From contig NZ_BMNT01000001.1 in NCBI RefSeq assembly GCF_014646695.1, positions 1 to 64,000 of the forward strand: 64,000 nt of DNA, in the 5' to 3' direction. Below, in pieces: positions 1 through 7,518 of the stretch. How positions within the stretch are numbered: the first letter of the stretch is position 1; each line of letters begins with the position of its first letter. The notes beneath the pieces were generated by a model that was not told where the DNA came from, searched no databases, and saw only the letters and a list, made by a program, of their open reading frames with translations. This DNA comes from Sphaerisporangium melleum. GTDB lineage: Bacteria > Actinomycetota > Actinomycetes > Streptosporangiales > Streptosporangiaceae. The position numbers and the translations under genes are program-made.

Positions 1-70
1 CACCGCCGACCTCCCCGTCATCGGCGACTGGAACGGCGACGGCACCGACACCCAAGGCATCGTCCGATAA
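1..70 (+). CDS. C-terminal end of an FG-GAP/VCBS-repeat protein (5' truncated by window)
   Basis: Reading from base 2, the last 22 codons encode LPVIGDWNGDGTDTQGIVR and a TAA stop. The D-W-N-G-D-G-T-D loop is the calcium-binding signature of FG-GAP/VCBS beta-propeller repeats, usually found in secreted or cell-surface proteins of actinomycetes. Only the last blade is visible, so catalytic domains upstream cannot be judged. It belongs to the chromosomal flank left of the integrated element. Confidence 0.7.
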   Translation, partial: TADLPVIGDWNGDGTDTQGIVR

Positions 71-175
71 CCCCTGGAGACCTCCCTGCGAACCACGCCC
101 CTGTACCGCCGATGACCTCGACGGACAGGGGCTTTCCTCTCTCGCCTCCCCACCAAGAACGAGGTGTCGCCACCC

Positions 176-853
176 ATGCCACAGATCACGTTGTTGTCGG
201 ATTCCCGGATCCTCGCGCTGCCGGTGGAAGAGTGCGGCCAGCCCCTGGTCGACCTGCGCGGGTCGGACGGGGTCCTCATCGACCGGCGGCTGGCCGATCC
301 GGCGGGGGCCTACGCGCACCTGCGGCTGAGCGTCGCCGAACGGCTCCTGGTGGCCCAGGCGCTCCTGCCGCACGAGCTCCGGATCCTGGTGGTCGAGGGA
401 TACCGGCCGCCCGCGCTGCAGGAGCAGTACTTCACCGAGTCCGTCGAAGAGCTCCGCAGCCTGCACCCCGACTGGAGCGGGGAACGCCTCCGGGCGGAGG
501 CGGGCCGGTACATCTCCCCTCCCGAGGTGGCGCCGCACGTGGCGGGCGCCGCCGTGGACCTGACCCTCTGCACCGAGGCCGGGGCCGAGTTGCCGATGGG
601 CACGGAGGTCAACGCCACTCCCACCGGTCCCGACGGGGCCTGTTACACCGCCTCCCCGCTCATCTCGCCGGAGGCGGCCGGCAACCGGCGCCTCCTGGCG
701 TCGGTCCTGACGGCGGCAGGGCTGATCAACTACCCCACCGAATGGTGGCACTGGTCGTACGGGGACCGCTACTGGGCCTACACGACCGGCGCCCCCGCCG
801 CCCGCTACGGCCTGCTCGACGCCACCGCCCTGTCCGGCCGCCCCGCCCACTGA
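176..853 (+). CDS. D-alanyl-D-alanine dipeptidase, peptidase M15D (VanX-like)
   Basis: Zinc peptidase of 225 aa that would hydrolyse the D-Ala-D-Ala dipeptide in cell-wall turnover. The family signatures are all present: an EGYRPP arginine motif near residue 74, the zinc ligand block HVAGAAVD (His about 121, Asp about 128) and EWWHW near 189-193 supplying the catalytic Glu and last His ligand. An in-frame GTG exists at 164, but it abuts the ribosome-binding site (gaacgagg, 157-164); ATG 176 has normal spacing. No export signal is seen, as usual for the cytoplasmic VanX type. There are no vanH/vanA neighbours, so it is more likely a housekeeping dipeptidase than a glycopeptide-resistance gene. 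Confidence 0.9.
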   Translation: MPQITLLSDSRILALPVEECGQPLVDLRGSDGVLIDRRLADPAGAYAHLRLSVAERLLVAQALLPHELRILVVEGYRPPALQEQYFTESVEELRSLHPDWSGERLRAEAGRYISPPEVAPHVAGAAVDLTLCTEAGAELPMGTEVNATPTGPDGACYTASPLISPEAAGNRRLLASVLTAAGLINYPTEWWHWSYGDRYWAYTTGAPAARYGLLDATALSGRPAH

Positions 854-969
854 GAACGCCGGTAACCGCCCTCACCTGCGCCGCTCCCTGACCGCCGGGC
901 GAGGGCGAGCCGCTCCCCAGCACCTGAGCCGCTCATCCTCGCCCCTCGGTCTGGCAAACTTGTGAGGGA

Positions 970-1010
970 GGCGGCCAAAGTGAACAACTCGCCATGCTCA
1001 CATGGCCGCC
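970..1010 (+). terminator. Hairpin downstream of the dipeptidase gene
   Basis: GGCGGCCA (970-977) pairs perfectly with TGGCCGCC (1003-1010), and inside it GTGA (980-983) pairs with TCAC (998-1001). It lies between the dipeptidase stop and the tRNA remnant. No T-run follows, so termination is inferred from position; the stretch 854-1035 holds nothing else I recognise. Confidence 0.45.
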
Positions 1011-1035
1011 AACTTATGAGAGACTCCAGGCTTGC

Positions 1036-1077
1036 GGGGCGGTAGCTCAGCCGGTCAGAGCAGCGGACTCATAATCC
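1036..1077 (+). tRNA. 5' half of a tRNA-Met (CAT anticodon), interrupted after the anticodon loop
   Basis: The sequence fits tRNA positions 1-41: a 7-nt acceptor strand GGGGCGG, TA at 8-9, D-arm GCTCAG...AGAGC, then GGA-CTCATAA-TCC with CAT as anticodon. The next bases (TTCACCCC) do not complete the anticodon stem, and no T-arm or 3' acceptor strand follows. The break therefore falls in the 3' strand of the anticodon stem. This is the usual place for tyrosine-recombinase integration into tRNA genes, and the flanking repeats support an attachment site. Confidence 0.75.
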
Positions 1078-1200
1078 TTCACCCCTTATTTTGTGTGCTG
1101 ACCTGCATAAACGCAGGTTTCCGCGTCTACGTGTGCAACCAATCCGTTGCTGTAGGTTTCCGCAGGTCACGGGCCTATACGGACGCTCTATGTGTGCAAT
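1065..1200 (+). other. Likely attachment end (attL) with integrase arm-type repeats
   Basis: The core candidate is the imperfect palindrome GGACTCATAATCC (1065-1077) at the break in tRNA-Met. Beyond it lie three direct copies of GTGTGC at 1093, 1131 and 1192, and two copies of AGGTTTCCGC at 1115-1124 and 1154-1163, plus ACCTGC/GCAGGT inverted around 1101-1118. Spaced short repeats beside a recombination core are what integrases and their accessory proteins bind. The rest of 1200-1507 has no gene I can support. Confidence 0.55.
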
Positions 1201-1507
1201 AGGGATGGCCGGATGGCACACGGTCCGCCAAAGAGTCCTCCTACCTCTTGTAGGACATTGCCGTTACTGATCGCACACTGTTGGCTACTATCGGATATAC
1301 GGCAAATCCTCGCCACCGACTCCGAATGGGCCTTCCCCCAGGCACCCTGCTGGCAGCCGGGACCGGCGAGACTGCGGGCCCGGAGCGACGGCCGGGAACC
1401 GCGGTCAAAGAAGGCCGGCACGCGGCGGCCCGCATCCCGCATCGGCCATGGCGAGCTCTCGCGCGTCCACAGTGTTCGAACTATCCTCGAACACGGGTAA
1501 ACGCCGA

Positions 1508-1541
1508 GAGCGGGCCCCGGGTACACGCCCGAGGCCCGCTC
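1508..1541 (-). terminator. Terminator-like hairpin after the DUF397/XRE pair
   Basis: GAGCGGGCC (1508-1516) and GGCCCGCTC (1533-1541) are perfect inverted repeats just past the stop of the DUF397 gene on the minus strand. The tail has only a few T residues. Confidence 0.55.
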
Positions 1542-1554
1542 CAGGTTGCTGCGG

Positions 1555-1758
1555 CTAGTCGAACTCGCCGTCCACCACGCCACCGATGAACGCCGCCCAC
1601 TCGCCGGCGGTGAACCGCAGGACCGGCCCCCCGGGATTCTTGCTGTCCCTCACCGCCCGGCCACCGCCGGACAACTCTGCCACCTCGACGCAGTTGCTTC
1701 CATCAGACGTGCTGTGGGAACTCTTGCGCCAGGTGAGCTCTGGCTGGGTAAACGCCAT
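1555..1758 (-). CDS. DUF397 domain protein
   Basis: Small protein of 67 aa starting MAFTQPELTWRKSSHS and containing the family core (WRKSSHS, NCVEVAEL, VRDSKNPGGPVLRF, EWAAFIGGV). An open frame extends 15 bases further upstream, but ATG 1758 has a good GAGG ribosome-binding site. DUF397 proteins are typically encoded next to XRE-DUF5753 regulators, exactly as here; the pairs are widespread in actinomycetes and have been linked to control of development and antibiotic production, and a toxin-antitoxin-like behaviour has been proposed. The partner gene starts upstream and ends 11 bp away, so the two are cotranscribed. Confidence 0.88.
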   Translation of the reverse strand: MAFTQPELTWRKSSHSTSDGSNCVEVAELSGGGRAVRDSKNPGGPVLRFTAGEWAAFIGGVVDGEFD

Positions 1759-1769
1759 GGCTCCTCGCC

Positions 1770-2615
1770 TCACAGTTGGGCCGACAGACTTTCCAGATGC
1801 GCCACGGTCGCCTCCTCGGAGAGCGCCAGCGCGCGCACATGGTCGTACTTGACGGTATAGCGGCTGACCTCTTCAGGTCGCTCCAGGAACAGGTCACCTA
1901 TCCCTGTCTCGACGTAGACAAGAGTGCCATCCTCGGGTGTCGCGTACTCGTAAATGACGAATGATCCACTCATCGCGGCATGGGCGCCGGCCTCGTCCGG
2001 GACGACCTGGACGGCGATGTTCGGCCGCGAGCACATCTCGACGATGTGGCGGAGCTGGTCGCGCATCACCGCGGCGCCGCCGACCTTCTTCCGCAGCGCG
2101 GCCTCGTCGAGGATCACCCACAGGTAGGGCGGGTTGTCCCGCTCCAGAATCTCCTGCCGCGCGAGGCGAGCCGCGATCGCACGATCCACGAACGCCTGGT
2201 CCAGGACCTGACCGCCCCGGAACACCGCGGCAGCGTAGTCGGCGGTCTGCAGCAGCCCGGGGATGACGAGCGCCTCGTACATGTGGATATGCGCCGCGTC
2301 GGCCTCGAACTCGGCGACGCTTCGCGGGCCAAGAACGTCTTGGTAGTCCACCCACCATCCGCGCTGGCGTGCTTCCCGGGCGAGGGTGAACAGTGCTTCG
2401 CGGTGTTCGTCGTCGGTGACCCCGTAGACGTCGAGCAGGTCTCGGATGTCCCGGACGGCGGGGAGCTTCCACTCGTTGCGCTCGATGCGGGTGACCTTGC
2501 TGGGCGTCCACTCCAGTCGCTTGGCGACCTCGTCGGCGGTCAAGCCGACGTTGGTGCGGAGTTTGAGCAGTTCAGCCGACAGGCGTCGACGCCTGACTGT
2601 GGGGCTGTGGGTCAT
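1770..2615 (-). CDS. XRE-family transcriptional regulator with C-terminal DUF5753
   Basis: 281-aa protein. Residues about 10-65 form a helix-turn-helix (LKLRTNVGLTADEVAKRL, then SKVTRIERNE). The remainder is the DUF5753 sensor-like domain with its usual landmarks (YEALVIPGLLQTADYA, RLARQ, LWVILDEAALR, VQVVPDEAG, FVIYE). It forms an operon with the DUF397 gene and probably represses it. ATG 2615 (MTHSPTV) is preferred over ATG 2633 because GAAAGG lies at proper spacing before it. Confidence 0.9.
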   Translation of the reverse strand: MTHSPTVRRRRLSAELLKLRTNVGLTADEVAKRLEWTPSKVTRIERNEWKLPAVRDIRDLLDVYGVTDDEHREALFTLAREARQRGWWVDYQDVLGPRSVAEFEADAAHIHMYEALVIPGLLQTADYAAAVFRGGQVLDQAFVDRAIAARLARQEILERDNPPYLWVILDEAALRKKVGGAAVMRDQLRHIVEMCSRPNIAVQVVPDEAGAHAAMSGSFVIYEYATPEDGTLVYVETGIGDLFLERPEEVSRYTVKYDHVRALALSEEATVAHLESLSAQL

Positions 2616-2791
2616 GGCCGGCCTTTCTGCCATCGGGCTTCGATGGTAAGTCCAGGCGGATCGGACCTAGCTGACATTTCAGTTAATTTATTTGGGTCTT
2701 GCAAATGCGGCCCGCTACCCCCAGCATAGAGCTACCCAGGCACTACGTGGAGTACAGACCGACGATCGGAGCCCACGGACAAGGACGCCTC

Positions 2792-3043
2792 TCACTCCCC
2801 GGCCGGCCACCTGTCACGCGGAAGCACATAGGTGGCGCGCCCAGGAATGGGATTCACGTAGCCCTCGTCCGCGAGCTTCCGCACGACCTTGCGGATGGTC
2901 CCCAGGGCCACCCCGAACTCCTGCTGGAGGTGAACGATGCTCGGGATCGGGTTCCGCTCCTTGTAGACCCCGGCCTCGATCCGCTGAATGAGCGTTTCGT
3001 GCACCTGCTCCCATACCCGCCTGTCAGGATCAAAGTTGATCAT
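2792..3043 (-). CDS. Small GntR-type winged-helix regulator
   Basis: 83-aa protein that is essentially one GntR N-terminal winged helix: WEQVHETLIQRIEAG, IPSIVHLQQEFGVALGTIRKVVRKL, then the wing GYVNPIPGRATYV. There is no C-terminal effector domain. Single-domain GntR proteins of this kind (KorSA-like) repress transfer genes in AICEs. It is closely similar in plan to the protein at 3920-4198, so the element carries two paralogues. Two GTCATGsCAC direct repeats just upstream may be its operators. Confidence 0.82.
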   Translation of the reverse strand: MINFDPDRRVWEQVHETLIQRIEAGVYKERNPIPSIVHLQQEFGVALGTIRKVVRKLADEGYVNPIPGRATYVLPRDRWPAGE

Positions 3044-3060
3044 GGCGGCGACCGTATTAG

Positions 3061-3124
3061 GTCATGCCACAGCACAGCTTGCTGGAACCGGGCATGCCCT
3101 TTCATGGCAGGTCATGGCACGCAG
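3061..3124 (+). promoter_or_regulatory. Direct repeats GTCATGsCAC between divergent regulator and RsbW-like gene
   Basis: GTCATGCCACAGCA begins at 3061 and GTCATGGCACGCAG at 3111, 50 bp apart (about five helical turns). They sit between the divergent GntR gene (start 3043, minus) and the ATPase gene (start 3229, plus), where an operator would be expected. Confidence 0.4.
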
Positions 3125-3228
3125 TATTCGAAACTCTCCCAGCCACCCCGGCCGGGAGCCACGAGCCGGCGCGGTGGTGCCGATGCCGTCGCAGAGCACC
3201 ACCGCGCCCCGGCCCGCCAGGAGGCCAC

Positions 3229-3615
3229 GTGAACGACCTGAAGGAAGAGCACTGGCACGACCCCGACGGGGACCCCAGCGCTCTCGGCACGGTCCGCGAC
3301 CTGATCCGCACCTCGCTGGCCGAATGGGGACTCGGCGACCTCGCCGATGACGTCACCCTCGCCATCGACGAGCTGTGCACCAACGCCATCATCCACGGCA
3401 AGCCGCCCATCGATGTCGTCCTGCGCGTCAACGGCAACTGCCTGGCCGGCGAGGTCACCGACCAGGCCCCGCTGTTCATCCCGCCCCCGCGAGTGAGCGA
3501 CGAGTCCCTCAATGGCCGCGGCCTGCACATCGTGGACGAGCTCGTCGACAAGTGGGGCATCGACCCCACCGAGAGCGGCGGGAAGGTCGTATGGACCATG
3601 TGGCTGAACCGGTAG
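3229..3615 (+). CDS. RsbW-like ATP-binding protein (HATPase_c_2, anti-sigma type)
   Basis: 128-aa GHKL ATPase. The N box is seen in DDVTLAIDELCTNAIIHG and the G box in LNGRGLHIVDELVDKWG, followed by the terminal beta strand GGKVVWTMWL. Such single-domain kinases bind ATP and act as anti-sigma factors or kinases of anti-sigma antagonists. GTG 3229 is chosen because GGAGG lies four bases before it. An open frame reaches back to 3064 and includes a stretch resembling the start of a homologous protein (WHAVFETLPATPA), which may be a relic of a longer ancestor. No sigma or antagonist partner is visible nearby. Confidence 0.82.
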   Translation: MNDLKEEHWHDPDGDPSALGTVRDLIRTSLAEWGLGDLADDVTLAIDELCTNAIIHGKPPIDVVLRVNGNCLAGEVTDQAPLFIPPPRVSDESLNGRGLHIVDELVDKWGIDPTESGGKVVWTMWLNR

Positions 3616-3676
3616 ACACCCACCCGAAGCCCGGCCGTGCGTGTCTTCACGCCCCGCGCACGGCTGGATGAGAGGT

Positions 3677-3713
3677 CCCGAGCAGGCGCCTGCCGCCTGC
3701 ACGTCTGCTCGGG
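3677..3713 (+). terminator. Hairpin after the RsbW-like gene
   Basis: CCCGAGCAG (3677-3685) is inverted at CTGCTCGGG (3705-3713), about 60 bp after the stop codon. No T-run. Confidence 0.5.
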
Positions 3714-3836
3714 GCCTCGCCCTCGGGACGTACTCCTCGATTCACACCGTCTCGGCATGGCCCGCCGTCCCCGCGGCGGCCCATGGCGTCACAGAAGTCG
3801 CCGGAGTCCCCATCCACCTCCCGGTGGTCCGGCGAT

Positions 3837-3873
3837 GCGGGGCCCTGCATCGGCGAGGGATGCAGGGCCCCGC
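3837..3873. terminator. Strong bidirectional terminator-type hairpin
   Basis: A perfect 15-bp stem (GCGGGGCCCTGCATC / GATGCAGGGCCCCGC) with a 7-nt loop stands between two convergent genes (ATPase, plus; GntR, minus). Its symmetry and place suggest that it ends transcription from both sides. The rest of 3616-3919 holds no credible gene. Confidence 0.65.
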
Positions 3874-3919
3874 GCTCGACCCGCGGGCACCTCCGTGATC
3901 GCGCCCCCGTGGACGTGCC

Positions 3920-4198
3920 TCAGTTCTCGTCGGCCGGCCACTGGTCGCGCGGCGTGATGAACGTCCCCTTCGCCGGCAAGGTCACCAGATATCCGCGGTC
4001 TCGCAGTTCCTCGACGGCCCGCCGGATCGTTCCGAGCGCTACGCCGTACTCCTCGGCCATCGCCCGCTCTCCAGGAAGACGCGCCCCGGGGCCCAGCTCG
4101 CCTGCCCGGATGCGGGCGGCTACGTGGTCGGCGACCTGCGCGTACATGTAGGCCGCTTCGGTGGGGTCGAACGGCGGCACGGCCTGCGTATCTGCCAT
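3920..4198 (-). CDS. GntR-family winged-helix repressor (KorSA-like)
   Basis: 92-aa protein: MYAQVADHVAARIRAGEL, GARLPGERAMAEEYGVALGT, IRRAVEELRDRGYL, then GTFI in the wing. Like the 2792-3043 product it lacks an effector domain, which is the hallmark of AICE transfer repressors. ATG 4198 is used; the open frame reaches GTG 4207. Palindromes at 4242-4282, between this gene and the divergent plus-strand genes, are good candidate operators. Confidence 0.85.
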   Translation of the reverse strand: MADTQAVPPFDPTEAAYMYAQVADHVAARIRAGELGPGARLPGERAMAEEYGVALGTIRRAVEELRDRGYLVTLPAKGTFITPRDQWPADEN

Positions 4199-4241
4199 AT
4201 GGCCCACCGTAGAAGTGCACTACGCGGCACAAACGTGCAGG

Positions 4242-4282
4242 TAGCGGCATGCCGCTATACACCGCTGTATGCCGCGTCATAC
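4242..4282. promoter_or_regulatory. Palindromic operator candidates in divergent intergenic region
   Basis: TAGCGGCATGCCGCTA (4242-4257) is a perfect 16-bp palindrome. GTATGCCGCGTCATAC (4267-4282) is a second, imperfect one with GTATG/CATAC arms, offset by 25 bp. Both share TGCCGC. They lie between the GntR gene (minus) and the 4375 gene (plus). Confidence 0.55.
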
Positions 4283-4374
4283 TCTGCCCGACAGGCCCCA
4301 GAACATAGGGCGGGCCCGCCCGGCGCTAGCGACGACCGGACGGGCCCTTGACCAGGAAGCGAGGTCCTGATCCG

Positions 4375-4674
4375 ATGACCCAGCCTAGCCACGACGACCA
4401 CGCGCCACGCCTGCTGTGGGCGTGGGACGCCGAGACCCCCGCCGGGGACGGCGCCCGCGGAGTGACTCGGGCCCGCGACGACGCCCGGCGCGAGTTGCTC
4501 GCCGCCCTGGACGGCATGCCCGCGCAGAGTCAGGGCGTGATCCGCGCCGCCCGGCTCGACACCTTCGCCTCCCCGGAGCCGGGGTATGCGTACGGCGCGG
4601 TGACTCTGTCCGCCTACCGCGACGACACCGGGAAGACCGTCGTCCGGTCGGGCCCTCGGCCGGCGAAGCCATGA
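4375..4674 (+). CDS. Hypothetical AICE protein
   Basis: 99 aa, starting MTQPSHDDHAPRLLWAWDAE. Rich in Ala, Arg and Asp; no domain recognised. It is the first gene of the plus-strand run, and its stop overlaps the start of the next gene (ATGA at 4671-4674), so the two are translationally coupled. The open frame starts at 4348 but ATG 4375 fits the upstream GAAGCGAGG better. Confidence 0.7.
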   Translation: MTQPSHDDHAPRLLWAWDAETPAGDGARGVTRARDDARRELLAALDGMPAQSQGVIRAARLDTFASPEPGYAYGAVTLSAYRDDTGKTVVRSGPRPAKP

Positions 4675-4895
4675 CCGCCGCTCCTGAGGGGCAGAGCCTG
4701 TGGGCCCAGCTGGTCGATGAGGCTTACGCGGCGTTCGAGGCCGGCAAGCTGCGGGAGTTCCAGATCCCGCCGGACGCTGCGAAGCTCCTGCCTCTGGCGC
4801 GCGTGGAAGACGCCCGGATGATGATCCTCGCCGCGGCGTTCCAACGCTGGCTACAGAAAGAGTTCCGCCACCTCACGCCACCCCCCGGCGGATGA
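4671..4895 (+). CDS. Hypothetical small helical protein
   Basis: 74 aa (MTAAPEGQSLWAQLVDEAY...). Predicted to be mostly helical, with a leucine-rich middle (AKLLPLARVEDARMMILAAA). Coupled by a 4-bp overlap to the preceding gene. Function unknown. Confidence 0.65.
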   Translation: MTAAPEGQSLWAQLVDEAYAAFEAGKLREFQIPPDAAKLLPLARVEDARMMILAAAFQRWLQKEFRHLTPPPGG

Positions 4896-4990
4896 TGCTC
4901 CTGTCCGGCCTGGTCGCCGGAGCGCCATGTACTCGTGGCGCTCCGGTTCGGGTCGAGGGGTTTGTACGCGGCCGTCATGTGCCGATTTCT

Positions 4991-5028
4991 ACAACCAGGT
5001 TGTAATATGAGCTAGACTGCGGTATACA
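4991..5028 (+). promoter_or_regulatory. Promoter of the transfer operon with an overlapping operator
   Basis: TTGTAA (5000-5005) and TATACA (5023-5028) are separated by exactly 17 bp, giving a good housekeeping-sigma promoter. The palindrome ACAACCAGGTTGT (4991-5003) overlaps the -35 box, so a protein bound there would block polymerase. The nearest candidate repressors are the two GntR proteins. Confidence 0.65.
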
Positions 5029-5067
5029 CGACTAGTGACAGACGACGAGCCGGAGGTGAGCGACTCC

Positions 5068-5286
5068 ATGCTCACAGAACGACTCGCCGAGACCACCCGG
5101 CGAATCGAGGACGGCGAGAAAGCCCGCGCCGAACGGGACAAGCTGCTACTCGAAGCCCGCCGGCGCGAGTGGACGCAAGAGCGGATCGCTGCGGCGACCT
5201 CGGGGATGACCCAGCAGGCCGTGTCGAAACGACTCCGCTACCTCGCGAACAACCCGCCCGCCACGGGCGAACCCACAACCGAATAG
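5068..5286 (+). CDS. Small HTH protein of AICE type
   Basis: 72-aa protein with a charged helical N-terminus (RLAETTRRIEDGEKARAERD) and a C-terminal helix-turn-helix reading WTQERIAAATSGMTQQAVSK. ATG 5068 is chosen over GTG 5035 because a near-perfect GGAGGTGA (5052-5059) precedes it. First gene after the operon promoter; probably a DNA-binding accessory protein of transfer or copy control. Confidence 0.72.
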   Translation: MLTERLAETTRRIEDGEKARAERDKLLLEARRREWTQERIAAATSGMTQQAVSKRLRYLANNPPATGEPTTE

Positions 5287-5372
5287 TCCTGCGCCCCGGA
5301 GCCGGTGCTACCAACACCGACCCCGGGACTTGACCACAGACCACCCGACTTCAACCAAGGGTCTGCGATCCA

Positions 5373-7004
5373 ATGACGCACCTTAGTGCTCCTATGCAGG
5401 TCAACGGTAGTCCCGTTGATCATTTGCCCCCTATCGATCAGATCACCGCTTTCGTGGCCGCCAACCCGGGGGCCACGGCGGTCATCTGCGCGTCCGGCCT
5501 GGTGCTCCTGGTCCTGACGTTCTTCGCCCTCCGCGCGGCCTACCGTGCTCTCGCCTGGGGCGCCAAGCACGCTCTCAGCGCCACCCGAAAGGTGACCGAG
5601 GGCCGCCCGGCCGAGGACTCCCTGACCATCGCCGCCGCGGCGATCGCCACCGGCGTCTCAGCGCAGGGCATGTGGAAGTTCTCCGGAGACGTCCTCGGCT
5701 TCGACGGGCCGCTACGGCTGCTGCTGTTCGCGTTCATCGAGGTCGCCGTCATCACCAGCGCGGTGCGGGCGCGCCGCAACATGCGGGAGAACTTCTCCGC
5801 CGGCATCGACGGCATCGCCGTGTGGGTGCTGACGAGCCTGTCCGCGGTGCTGTCCGCCCTGGACGCCGACAGCATCCCCGGCGCCATCTTCCGTCTCGCC
5901 GCTCCACTGGTCGCCGCGTGGCTGTGGGAGCGGGGCATGGCCGTCGAACGGCACCGGCTCACCGGCCGGGGCCGGATCCACTGGCGTCTCACCCTGGAAC
6001 GGGTCATGGTGTGGTTCGGCCTGGCCGAGGCCGAGGACCGGACCGCCAGCGAGGTGGACGTCCACCGGCGTCTCACCCGGATCGCCCGCGCCGCGGTCAA
6101 GGTTCGCGAGCTGCAGGACGCCGGGGTCTACGGCCGTAAGCTCGCCGCGGCCCAGTCGCGTCTCCGGGCCGCGTTGGAGCAGGGCGAGGAGCACACCGAC
6201 CTGGCGACCAACCCGGACACCAAGCGGATCCTCCTCGACAAGGTGACAGCCCTGCGCAGCGGCTCCCATCTCGCTGGGCTGCCCGACATCGACCCGTGGG
6301 CCGGCGTCGACCACCCCGCGGCGAAGACCCGGGACGACCTCCCAGGGTCGCGACTGCTGGCCGCCGGGCTGTCGAAGTGGTCGCAGGAGATGCTCCGCGA
6401 ACCCGCCGACGTGGTCGCCGCTCGCGGCCTTGGCCGCGGCCAGGACGCGTCCGGGACAGCGACCACCCCGGCGGCCGTCATCCCCGCCCCGCGACGGCGG
6501 ATCATGGGCGACCCGGGAAGCCCGTACCCGATCGGCCGGCTGGTCCCGTTCGAGGTGTGGACGCGTCCCGAGCGGCGCCCCCTCGACGGCCGGTTCCCGC
6601 TGCCACCCGCGGACGGCAACCCGGACGGCCGGACAGGCAACGGTACGGGGCCTGGTGGTCGTGGGGACGGCAAGGGGACGCGTCCAGGACCCGGCCAGGA
6701 CGACGACCAGAAGAAGCCCACTGAGCAGGACAGACGCCGGGTGGCGCAGTGGTGGGTCAAGCGCGTCAAGGCAGGCGAGGTCCTGTCCAAGTGGACCCTC
6801 GCCGACCGGACAGGCTTCAGGCCGACCTGGTGCGGCGACCGGATCGCCGAGGGCAAGGAGATCCTCGCCCGGCAGGGGTGGACGTTCGCCCCTGACGGCC
6901 GTCCGATCCGCCCGGCCGACACGGACGCCGATCTGGTCGCGTCCACGTCTCGTCCGGCCGCCGTCCAGCGGTCCGTGAACGGGTCCGCTCCCGCCGCCTC
7001 CTGA
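5373..7004 (+). CDS. DUF2637-like membrane protein with C-terminal DNA-binding-like tail
   Basis: 543 aa. About four membrane segments lie in the first 185 residues (around 33-55, 105-125, 138-157 and 160-180). A basic, charged helical region follows, then a Gly/Pro-rich linker (about 415-450) and a C-terminal segment with a helix-turn-helix look (VLSKWTLADRTGFRPTWCGD). DUF2637-type membrane proteins accompany Tra proteins in actinomycete conjugative elements, but their exact role is not known; a membrane-anchored protein contacting DNA or the translocase would fit. Confidence 0.7.
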   Translation: MTHLSAPMQVNGSPVDHLPPIDQITAFVAANPGATAVICASGLVLLVLTFFALRAAYRALAWGAKHALSATRKVTEGRPAEDSLTIAAAAIATGVSAQGMWKFSGDVLGFDGPLRLLLFAFIEVAVITSAVRARRNMRENFSAGIDGIAVWVLTSLSAVLSALDADSIPGAIFRLAAPLVAAWLWERGMAVERHRLTGRGRIHWRLTLERVMVWFGLAEAEDRTASEVDVHRRLTRIARAAVKVRELQDAGVYGRKLAAAQSRLRAALEQGEEHTDLATNPDTKRILLDKVTALRSGSHLAGLPDIDPWAGVDHPAAKTRDDLPGSRLLAAGLSKWSQEMLREPADVVAARGLGRGQDASGTATTPAAVIPAPRRRIMGDPGSPYPIGRLVPFEVWTRPERRPLDGRFPLPPADGNPDGRTGNGTGPGGRGDGKGTRPGPGQDDDQKKPTEQDRRRVAQWWVKRVKAGEVLSKWTLADRTGFRPTWCGDRIAEGKEILARQGWTFAPDGRPIRPADTDADLVASTSRPAAVQRSVNGSAPAAS

Positions 7005-7102
7005 AAGCCCGTTCGGGGACGCGGGTGTGAACGTGTTCGCCGTTGCGACCACCGCGCGTCCCCGATCCGACCTTCCTTCTTCTCTTGACGTGGAGGTACC
7101 TC

Positions 7103-7294
7103 GTGAACTGGATGCAGGGCCTGTGGATCGCCCTGGGAGCCGGGATCGTCGTCCTGGTCTGGACGCGGCAGACCAAGGTGATCGAGCTCATCAGCTTGGT
7201 GTCGTTCGGCATCCTGACTGGCGCCATGCTCGCCGGCAGGACGACCTTCGCCGGGATGAGCATCAGCTCTCTGTGGAATGCGTTCTTCCAGTGA
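7103..7294 (+). CDS. Small membrane protein
   Basis: 63 aa, start GTG 7103 with GGAGGT five bases upstream. Two hydrophobic segments (LWIALGAGIVVLVW and ELISLVSFGILTGAML). Coupled by GTGA overlap to the next gene. Small membrane proteins of this sort (Spd-like) are regular members of AICE transfer operons. Confidence 0.7.
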   Translation: MNWMQGLWIALGAGIVVLVWTRQTKVIELISLVSFGILTGAMLAGRTTFAGMSISSLWNAFFQ

Positions 7295-7518
7295 GCCGGC
7301 GGGACTGGAGGGTGTTCGCCGTCCGCTGCTGGGAGTTCCGCCCGTCCGGTGGCGGTGTGCTCGGCTGGACCGCGGTGACGCTGCTGCTCGGCTGGGTCAC
7401 CGGCTTGCCTACGTGGGTGTGCGTGGCCGCGGTGGCTGTACTGGCCGGTTTCACTGTGGCCGGTTCGGCGCTGCTGGAGCTGTGGGGCGAAGCCGACCCT
7501 GAGGTGGGCGAGTCGTGA
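7291..7518 (+). CDS. Small membrane protein
   Basis: 75 aa, starting VSRRDWRVFAVRCWEFRPSG, with two adjacent membrane helices (VLGWTAVTLLLGWVTGL and VCVAAVAVLAGFTVAGSALL). The start overlaps the stop of the previous gene and its own stop overlaps the GTG of the next one, so it is locked into the operon. Confidence 0.7.
   Translation: MSRRDWRVFAVRCWEFRPSGGGVLGWTAVTLLLGWVTGLPTWVCVAAVAVLAGFTVAGSALLELWGEADPEVGES

Noticed and set aside
176-853. Glycopeptide-resistance (VanX) gene
   Set aside because: No vanH, vanA or two-component genes adjacent; family match alone does not show resistance.
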